Shown here one piece after another: positions 22,768 to 28,217 of a stretch of DNA of 28,217 nucleotides. The DNA comes from CAVXAE01 sp044225565 (lineage in GTDB: Bacteria; Pseudomonadota; Gammaproteobacteria; Steroidobacterales; Steroidobacteraceae), in the NCBI GenBank assembly GCA_044225565.1, contig JBGAIL010000046.1, forward strand, positions 1 to 28,217, written 5' to 3'. A program made the position numbers and the translations under genes. How positions within the stretch are numbered: position 1 is the first letter of the stretch; the number at the start of each line of letters is the position of its first letter. The notes beneath the pieces are model-generated. The model ran no database searches and was not told where the DNA came from. It was given only the letters and a program-made list of their open reading frames with translations.

Positions 22768-24210
22768 TCAAATGAGCCCGGCCCGTTTCACGGCGTGGTA
22801 GCGGTTCACCAGCTCCACGCCGAGCCGCTCGGGCTCGGCATCCACCATCAGTGCATCCCGCGCCGCGAGCCGGTTGAACGCATCGCGGCGGGATTGCTCG
22901 TGCAGATGCGCGCTCGCCGCCTCGAGCGCTGCATCGGTCGAGACGAGCGGCTGCTCCGCCAGCTCACGCACGATGCGCTCTCGCAGGCTCGCGAGCATCA
23001 CGAGGTGCCTCGACCTCAGCAGCTTCAGGGCCTGGCCGAGCTCGCTCGAATCCTCGTCGCGGAAATTGGTGATCACGATCACCAGCGCACGCTTGTGCTG
23101 GTGCCTCAGCATCTGCTGCGCAGCCACCACGTAATCCGAGTGCTCCAGCGTCGGCTGCACGCCATAGAGCTGACTCATCAGCGCATTGAGCCCGAACATT
23201 CCCTTGCGTGGCGGCGCCGTGCGTGCTTCCGTGGGTGGCGTGCCGAAAGTGAGCGCGCCCACCGCATCTCCTTGCTGCAACGCCACGTAGGCGAGCAGCA
23301 TGATGGCATTCAGCACCTGGTCGAAGTGCGCAGTGCCCGCCGCCTGGCCCCGATCGTCCGCGCGCATGCGCCGGCCGCAGTCGAGCATCAGGATGACGTT
23401 CTGGTCGCGCTCGTCCTGGAATTCGCGCAGGATCGGCTTGTCGAAGCGCAGCGTCGCCTTCCAGTCGATGTGGCGCACCGGATCGCCGGGCCGGTACTCC
23501 GCCAGCTGCTTGAAGTCCGTGCCTTCGCCGCGCTTGCGATAGGTCTTGATGCCGATCTCCTGCAGCCGGCGATCGCTAGCCAGCCAGGCGTAACGCGCAA
23601 TCTGCGCGAAGTCCGGGTATACGCGGCGCAGCTGCGGCTCGCCCAGTCTTTCCAGCAGCTCGCAAAGCCCCCACCGCGAGCGGACTCGCACATCGGCGGG
23701 CCCGAACCGCACTTCGCCACGGCGGGTCGGGGTGACGGAATAGGTGGTTTCGAGCTTCGTTCCGTCCTGCAGGGTCGCCTGCACGGGAAGGTCTTCGGTC
23801 TGCAGGGAGGCGTCGGCATGATCGTGCAGTGTGATGTGCCAGCGGCGTGCGGTTCGTGGCGGGCTCGAGCTCGTGGCGCCACCTGCGGAACTCGAATCGG
23901 GCTGCGGTCGTGCGCTGGCGGCAGACCCAACCTCGATGGCCAGCGAGATGGAGCGTCTGGCGCCGATCGCAAAGGCTGCCGGCAGCTGCCGCTTCAATGC
24001 GGGCGCAGCGGCGATCCAGGCGCGCTTGCTGGTCACGTAGTCCATCGTGGTCGCAATGGCCAGCACGACGGCACACAGGGCCGAGAAAGCTGCGGCGTTC
24101 TCCACGCTCATGCCTGCGACCAGCGCTGCAGCCACGGCGGCTGCAGCGAGCGCAAGTGCCGCCAGCAGGCTCCGTCCGGGAATGGCGCGCAATCGCATGC
24201 TCATCCTCAC
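22768..24210 (-). CDS. DUF58 membrane protein of a MoxR cluster
   Basis: A 480-residue protein with two N-terminal hydrophobic segments (about residues 13-34 and 36-56), a beta-rich middle, and the DUF58 signature YRPGDPVRHIDWKATLRFDK (about 242-262). A von Willebrand-A-like fold follows (NVILMLDCGRRM, ALVIVITNFRDED). DUF58 proteins are regular partners of MoxR ATPases, thought to act in folding or insertion of envelope complexes; the role is not demonstrated here. The GTG at 24210 shares GTGA with the MoxR stop; in-frame ATG codons at 24204 and 24198 are alternatives. It is the last gene of the six-gene minus-strand cluster. Confidence 0.92.
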   Translation of the reverse strand: MRMSMRLRAIPGRSLLAALALAAAAVAAALVAGMSVENAAAFSALCAVVLAIATTMDYVTSKRAWIAAAPALKRQLPAAFAIGARRSISLAIEVGSAASARPQPDSSSAGGATSSSPPRTARRWHITLHDHADASLQTEDLPVQATLQDGTKLETTYSVTPTRRGEVRFGPADVRVRSRWGLCELLERLGEPQLRRVYPDFAQIARYAWLASDRRLQEIGIKTYRKRGEGTDFKQLAEYRPGDPVRHIDWKATLRFDKPILREFQDERDQNVILMLDCGRRMRADDRGQAAGTAHFDQVLNAIMLLAYVALQQGDAVGALTFGTPPTEARTAPPRKGMFGLNALMSQLYGVQPTLEHSDYVVAAQQMLRHQHKRALVIVITNFRDEDSSELGQALKLLRSRHLVMLASLRERIVRELAEQPLVSTDAALEAASAHLHEQSRRDAFNRLAARDALMVDAEPERLGVELVNRYHAVKRAGLI

Positions 24211-25181
24211 GTGCGAGGTGCGGCGACGCTTTCAATCATTCCGGTAAGCAGATCGTTCGCCTTGCGCCCTTCGAGCAGCGCGTCGGGCGCCAGCGCGATG
24301 CGATGACGCAAGGCGGGCAGGGCGATGCGCTTGATGTCGTCCGGTGTCACGTAGTCCCGCCCGTCCATGAGCGCCGCGGCGCGGCCGGCGCGAACCAGTG
24401 CGATGGCACCACGCGATCCGCTGCCCATCGCGAACCCCGGCATCTCGCGGCTCGCACGAACCAGCCGCACCGCATAGTCGATTACCTGATGATCCACTCG
24501 CTGCCGCGCGGCGATCTGCTGAAGCGTGAGCACCGCACGCTCGTTGAGGCAGGGCTTCACGCCCGAGAGCGGCAGCTCGTCACCGGGCTGGTCCGCCGTG
24601 GCGCGCACGACCACTGCGACTTCTTCTTCGGCGGTCGGATAGTCGATCTCGATCTTGAGCAGGAACCGGTCGAGCTGTGCCTCGGGAAGCGGGTAAGTGC
24701 CCTCCGTCTCCACGGGATTCTGCGTGGCCAGCACCATGAAGGGCTTCGGCAGGGGCAACGTCTGGCCCTCGAGCGTCACCTGGTATTCCTGCATGACTTC
24801 GAGCAGCGCGCTCTGGGTTTTCGCCGGCGCGCGATTGATCTCGTCGGCGAGTAGCACATGCGTGAACACCGGCCCGCGCACCACGCGCAGCTCCCGCGTC
24901 GCGGGATCGAGCACGGCGTGGCCGGTGATGTCTGAAGGCATCATGTCCGGAGTGAACTGGACGCGCCCGTGTGAGAGCGACAGTGCTTGTGCGAGCGCGC
25001 GCACCAGCAGTGTCTTGCCGAGCCCCGGCACGCCTTCGATCAGCACGTGGCCGGAGGCGACGAGTGCGATCAGCACCTGGTCCACCACGGCGGCCTGGCC
25101 GACCATGGCCTGGCCGATGGCCTCTCGCAGCTTGCCGAGCAGCTCCGCGGCCCGGGCGATCGTGTTTGCTTCCACCTGCAT
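24207..25181 (-). CDS. MoxR-family AAA+ ATPase
   Basis: A 324-residue chaperone-like ATPase. Walker A is GVPGLGKT (50-57), Walker B is HVLLADE (108-114) with INRAPAKTQSALLEVMQE, and sensor 1 is in FMVLATQNPVETEGTYPLPE, a MoxR hallmark. The C-terminal lid carries RASREMPGFAMGSGSRG and DYVTPDDIKRIALPALRHRI. Members remodel partner proteins, usually those with VWA-like or DUF58 domains; here the DUF58 gene overlaps its stop. One base separates it from the DUF4350 gene upstream. Confidence 0.95.
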   Translation of the reverse strand: MQVEANTIARAAELLGKLREAIGQAMVGQAAVVDQVLIALVASGHVLIEGVPGLGKTLLVRALAQALSLSHGRVQFTPDMMPSDITGHAVLDPATRELRVVRGPVFTHVLLADEINRAPAKTQSALLEVMQEYQVTLEGQTLPLPKPFMVLATQNPVETEGTYPLPEAQLDRFLLKIEIDYPTAEEEVAVVVRATADQPGDELPLSGVKPCLNERAVLTLQQIAARQRVDHQVIDYAVRLVRASREMPGFAMGSGSRGAIALVRAGRAAALMDGRDYVTPDDIKRIALPALRHRIALAPDALLEGRKANDLLTGMIESVAAPRT

Positions 25182-25182
25182 G

Positions 25183-26334
25183 TCAGAGCCCTTTCTTCAC
25201 TTCCGAGATCCTGCGCCTCGCCGTTTCCAGCAGCTCGACGGCGCTGCGCAGCTGCGCGGGCTTCGAGCCGCCCGGAAGCCCGATCGCCGCGAGGAGCGTG
25301 CTGGGTTCGATGTGGGTGAGGCGTGCCACTTCACGCGCCCGCTCGCCTTCCGGCAGAGCGGAATAACCCGGGATGCGTCGGGTCGCCGCTTCCTCGAGCG
25401 CGCGAACCTCCGCCTGCTTGAGCGCCGCGCCGCCGCCGAAGCGCAGCACGAATTGCCCCGTGCCGCGGATTTGCTCGCCCAGCGAGCGTCGCGTCGTCTC
25501 GGGCGGCGGAATCGGCGGGCCGAGGCGCACGCCGTTGCGCCACAGCGCGAGCAGCACCCAGGCGAGCCCGAGGCAGAGAGCCGGCGCGCCGTACATCCAG
25601 AGCAGGGCGAGCAGGTTGGGATGGCTCCGCTCGGTGAGGAAGTGAACCCGGTCGCCGCGCGCCAGCTGTGTCGCTGCGATGAACAGGCGGGCGTGGTCGC
25701 CTTCCAGGAAGTTCCTGAAGAAGAACGGCTCGGCGTTGATCACGGTCACGCTGCCACGGCCGACCGCAATCCGCAGGGCCTGCGGGCCGTGCTCGTCGCG
25801 GAGCGACCAGGCGGCAGGGCGCAGGGCGACGAGCTTGCTGCCGTCATCGTAGTCGCAGAGATCGAAGCCGCCCGGCTGCAGCGGCCGGCAGTCTTCTGCA
25901 TCGTCGTCGCTCGAGTCCTGCGACTCGTCCTCGTATTCTTCCGATTCCAGCCGGTCGACCCCGCTCCAGCGCGAGAAAGCGCCGACGCTGCCGATCAGCG
26001 AGCGGTCGACGACCAGGCGGCCGCCGGATTCCACCCACCGCTCGAGCCGCTCCCGGCGGGTGCCGACGACGTCCCAGTGCCACGTGCCGAGCACCAGCAC
26101 GTCCTTCGGAGCGGGCAGGTCGACGAGCAGGCGGTGCCTTTCGGTGTGGGCACCGAGTGATTCGGCGAAACGCTGTGCGGCGTAGTAGGGATTCAGAAGC
26201 GCTTCGCCGTGCAGGGGCGTCGGCACCTGAACCTCCTCCCAATAGGTCTTGCGGGCGACCCAGACTACGATGCCCACTACCAGTGCCAGCAGGATCAGTG
26301 ACCTGACCCGTATCCGGGAGGATCGCGCGCTCAT
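25183..26334 (-). CDS. DUF4350 membrane protein of the MoxR cluster
   Basis: A 383-residue protein anchored by an N-terminal hydrophobic segment (SLILLALVVGIVVWVA) and a second near residues 270-300 (LLALLWMYGAPALCLGLAWV). The region between resembles the DUF4350 fold (LLNPYYAAQRFAESLGAHTE, VLVLGTWHWDV, WVESGGRLVVDRSL). It has an acidic insert of mostly Glu/Asp/Ser (EEYEDESQDSSDDDAED). The C-terminal cytoplasmic part is helical. The ATG at 26334 overlaps the DUF4129 stop (ATGA). Proteins of this kind occur between DUF4129 and MoxR genes in xanthomonad-like genomes; the biochemical role is unknown. Confidence 0.86.
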   Translation of the reverse strand: MSARSSRIRVRSLILLALVVGIVVWVARKTYWEEVQVPTPLHGEALLNPYYAAQRFAESLGAHTERHRLLVDLPAPKDVLVLGTWHWDVVGTRRERLERWVESGGRLVVDRSLIGSVGAFSRWSGVDRLESEEYEDESQDSSDDDAEDCRPLQPGGFDLCDYDDGSKLVALRPAAWSLRDEHGPQALRIAVGRGSVTVINAEPFFFRNFLEGDHARLFIAATQLARGDRVHFLTERSHPNLLALLWMYGAPALCLGLAWVLLALWRNGVRLGPPIPPPETTRRSLGEQIRGTGQFVLRFGGGAALKQAEVRALEEAATRRIPGYSALPEGERAREVARLTHIEPSTLLAAIGLPGGSKPAQLRSAVELLETARRRISEVKKGL

Positions 26335-27032
26335 GCGGCTTGCATCGCAGGCTGTTGGGCCGGGGTGCGGTCGAGCGCTGCGGCGAATCCTGCGCAGAGC
26401 TCGAGCATCGTGGCGTCGTCCGGCTCCTGGGCGCCGTACACGGCGCGCTGCCATGCGCGCACCAGGCGCGTGGCGTACTCATTTCGGTACTGCGCGACCG
26501 GTTCCAGGGCGGGTCGCCCGGCGAGGAGGGCAAGACAATCGCCTTCCGTGCTCGACTCGCGGATCGATACGCCGTGATCGTGCACGAGCCGGGAGAGCAG
26601 TCCCCGGTAGAGCAGCGCGAGCGCGGCCCGATGCTCGCCTTGCTCCCAGAGCTGGCGTGCGGCAGCCCCGACGTCCGCCGGCAGGCTCTCGGGACGGATA
26701 TCCAGATCGCGGACGTGGCTCGGCGCCGATGGGGCCGCGGCGCGCCCAGTCCTGCGGAAGTCCCGGACGAGGCGATAGAGGTACAGCGCGAGGAGCGCTG
26801 CGAGCACGAGCGCGCCGATCCAGACGATCACGCGCCCGGATTGCGCGATCCATCCGAACAGCTCCCCCAGCCATTTGAGCCAGCCCATGTCCTGCGGCTG
26901 GGAGTCGCCCTGCGAGTCGCTGAGCCATCTCAGGTTGCGCACGGTGGTCTCGCCACCGAGGACGGGATCTGCCTTCAGTCGCGCCAGGGCACCCGCGACC
27001 TCGCTGCCTTGCGGATCAATGGGCGAAGGCAC
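26331..27032 (-). CDS. DUF4129 membrane protein of the MoxR cluster
   Basis: A 233-residue protein with one membrane segment (about residues 67-90, GRVIVWIGALVLAALLALYLY). The C-terminal cytoplasmic domain has the DUF4129-like features ARQLWEQGEHRAALALLYRG, SRLVHDHGVSIRESSTEGDC and YRNEYATRLVRAWQRAVYG. It overlaps its neighbours on both sides (17 bases with the membrane protein gene upstream, ATGA with DUF4350), indicating tight co-translation. Function unknown; family members accompany MoxR/DUF58 and transglutaminase-like proteins. Confidence 0.87.
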   Translation of the reverse strand: MPSPIDPQGSEVAGALARLKADPVLGGETTVRNLRWLSDSQGDSQPQDMGWLKWLGELFGWIAQSGRVIVWIGALVLAALLALYLYRLVRDFRRTGRAAAPSAPSHVRDLDIRPESLPADVGAAARQLWEQGEHRAALALLYRGLLSRLVHDHGVSIRESSTEGDCLALLAGRPALEPVAQYRNEYATRLVRAWQRAVYGAQEPDDATMLELCAGFAAALDRTPAQQPAMQAA

Positions 27033-27750
27033 GACGGAACTCCTGCTCGATGTCCCAGGCTTCGAGCTCGGCGCGACGGTTGAGGTACATCGCGAACCCG
27101 GCGGCGACGTAGAAAGGCTCGAGGAACAGCACCGCGAGCGCGTAGGCGGCGGCGATGCCGAGCGACATCAGCGTCTCGTCGGAATTGCCGAGGAACGTCG
27201 TCCAGTCGAAATCCTCCGATTGCGGCGCGAACCAGTAGACCAGCGAGAGCAGCGCGAGGGTCAGCGCCAGCTCCGCGAACGAGAACGCATTGGTGGTCAG
27301 CAGCGCCTGGCCCGAGCGGCCTCGCCGCAGTTGCGCGATGCGGCGCCCCGTGCGCCACAGCGACAGCCCTTCGAGCTGATACACCGGCTGGGTGAACGAG
27401 CGCCACGGCGAGATTCTGCGCAACGTGAGGGTGTGCAGCAGCTGCCGCCACCACACGTTGCGCTGTTCGCGCCAGACATCGCGTGGTGTCGTGCTCTGGC
27501 CGAAGGCCGCACGCGACAGGACGAAGAGGATCGTGCGATCCATCCATGGCTTCAGCCACCAGATGAGCGTGCCCGGCAGCCATCCAGCGATGTCGAAGGT
27601 CGCCAGGCTCAGGATGGCGACGGGCACGGCGACGGTGAAGTAACAGAGGTACACCTGTCGTGCGTTCGCCTGGCACAGTCGCACGCCGAGATCGGCGGCT
27701 TCGAGCGGGCTGCGCGGGCGCAGGCGGATGGCGAGCGACTCAATCCGCAT
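27016..27750 (-). CDS. Multi-pass membrane protein of the MoxR cluster, unnamed
   Basis: A 244-residue protein with about four or five hydrophobic segments (VYLCYFTVAVPVAILSLATF, FAELALTLALLSLVYWFA, LGIAAAYALAVLFLEPFYVA among them). The cytoplasmic stretch reads RPRSPLEAADLGVRLCQA, and aromatic-rich parts include GWLPGTLIWWLKPWMDRTIL. I do not assign a domain; its place between SpoIIM-like and DUF4129 genes suggests a subunit of the same envelope complex. Its start overlaps the end of the SpoIIM-like gene by 11 bases. Confidence 0.8.
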   Translation of the reverse strand: MRIESLAIRLRPRSPLEAADLGVRLCQANARQVYLCYFTVAVPVAILSLATFDIAGWLPGTLIWWLKPWMDRTILFVLSRAAFGQSTTPRDVWREQRNVWWRQLLHTLTLRRISPWRSFTQPVYQLEGLSLWRTGRRIAQLRRGRSGQALLTTNAFSFAELALTLALLSLVYWFAPQSEDFDWTTFLGNSDETLMSLGIAAAYALAVLFLEPFYVAAGFAMYLNRRAELEAWDIEQEFRRAFAH

Positions 27751-28217
27751 GACGGCCCTGCAGCAGGAGGTAGCTCAGCACGGCCGCCCATGCCACCGCG
27801 GCCACGGAGTACTTCACGATCGGAGGCAGCCATTGCGCGGAAGACCAGAAGGCTTCGATGGCCGCGGCCAGCAGCAGCATCGCCACGACTCCGTACAGGA
27901 TGACCGCGGATTCCTTCGTGGCGACGACCAGCGACTGGCGCCGGCCGCGACGTCCCGGCGCGATGAGCGCATGACCGATGCGCAGGCCCGCCGCGCCGCT
28001 CAGGACGATGGCGGTGAGCTCGAATGCGGAGTGCGTGGCGACGAACGAAAAGAAGGTGGATGCAAGGCCGCGCTCCGTGAGATAGCCCGCGACTCCGCCG
28101 ATCGACGCGCCGTTGTACGCGAGGAAGAAGAGGCTGCCCAGGCCCGCGAACAACCCGCCGGCGAAGCATTGGAACGAGATGCCGATGTTGTTGCGGATGT
28201 AGTACCCGAACATCGCC
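27740..28217 (-). CDS. SpoIIM-family (stage II sporulation protein M-like) membrane protein, 5' end outside window
   Basis: The C-terminal 159 residues or so of a protein whose start lies beyond the right edge; family members are usually about 300-330 residues. Visible: YYIRNNIGISFQCFAGGLF, GLGSLFFLAYNGASIGGVAG, the signature FVATHSAFELTAIVLSGAAG, and a final membrane helix (VAAVAWAAVLSYLLLQG). An ATG at 28213 is probably internal. In non-sporulating proteobacteria, such proteins belong to MoxR/DUF58 clusters, as here; a sporulation role is not implied. It is the first visible gene of the minus-strand cluster. Confidence 0.88.
   Translation of the reverse strand, partial: AMFGYYIRNNIGISFQCFAGGLFAGLGSLFFLAYNGASIGGVAGYLTERGLASTFFSFVATHSAFELTAIVLSGAAGLRIGHALIAPGRRGRRQSLVVATKESAVILYGVVAMLLLAAAIEAFWSSAQWLPPIVKYSVAAVAWAAVLSYLLLQGRHAD

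Noticed and set aside
22714..24306. 530-codon plus-strand open frame opposite DUF58
   Set aside because: Shadow of the DUF58 gene; low-information composition and no motif.
24697..26160. 487-codon plus-strand open frame opposite MoxR and DUF4350
   Set aside because: Crosses a gene boundary of the true operon and has no recognisable domain.
27740..28217. Sporulation function from the SpoIIM-like protein
   Set aside because: The context is a MoxR/DUF58 cluster in a proteobacterium; the name reflects homology only.

Overview
High-GC, gene-dense proteobacterial chromosome. The gene set (egtBD, HemJ, YqjD/YqjE/YqjK homologues, a MoxR/DUF58/DUF4129/DUF4350/SpoIIM cluster, a TonB protein, many two-component proteins) fits a gammaproteobacterium of the Xanthomonadales/Nevskiales/Steroidobacterales type. 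That placement is inference from gene content. I see no rRNA, tRNA, IS element, prophage or CRISPR array.

Layout: (1) 177-2635 +: a sigma-54 activator response regulator, a NarL-type response regulator, and a receiver-only regulator broken by three frame changes. (2) 2624-4236 -: a YqjD/YqjE/YqjK-like membrane operon ending in a sensor-less NarX-type histidine kinase, convergent with the broken regulator. (3) 4390-6596 -: ergothioneine genes egtB-egtD. (4) 6819-9077 +: a REC-GAF-GGDEF-EAL c-di-GMP protein, converging on a BarA-type hybrid kinase (9044-11482 -). (5) 11711-13396 +: formate-THF ligase, closed by a strong hairpin, then a TonB-like protein. (6) 14172-15843 -: ECF sigma factor, anti-sigma factor and hemJ, translationally coupled, divergent from an S8 protease gene and a glycine-rich exported protein gene; the anti-sigma, protease and glycine-rich genes all show frame breaks. 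(7) 17951-20460 -: an Asp-box (BNR) protein, a MoaD/ThiS-like carrier and a MoeB-rhodanese enzyme, overlapping or nearly so. (8) 20602-22636 +: a small Cys/Arg-rich conserved-looking protein and a lipoprotein S41 protease. (9) 22768 to the right edge -: a six-gene cluster SpoIIM-like (5' end outside the window), unknown membrane protein, DUF4129, DUF4350, MoxR and DUF58.

Themes: signalling dominates (four response regulators counting the broken one, two kinases, a c-di-GMP enzyme, an ECF sigma system). Two features deserve most attention. One is the BNR/MoaD-like/MoeB-rhodanese operon, which looks like a dedicated sulfur-carrier activation module without any molybdopterin gene beside it. The other is the clustering of single-base frame breaks in four genes (about 2.26-2.46, 14.75-14.96, 15.92-17.01 and 17.82-17.85 kb) while the rest of the window, including kilobase-long genes, reads cleanly. 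Many of the breaks sit in short homopolymers or CG repeats, so local sequence error is the leading explanation and real decay the alternative.
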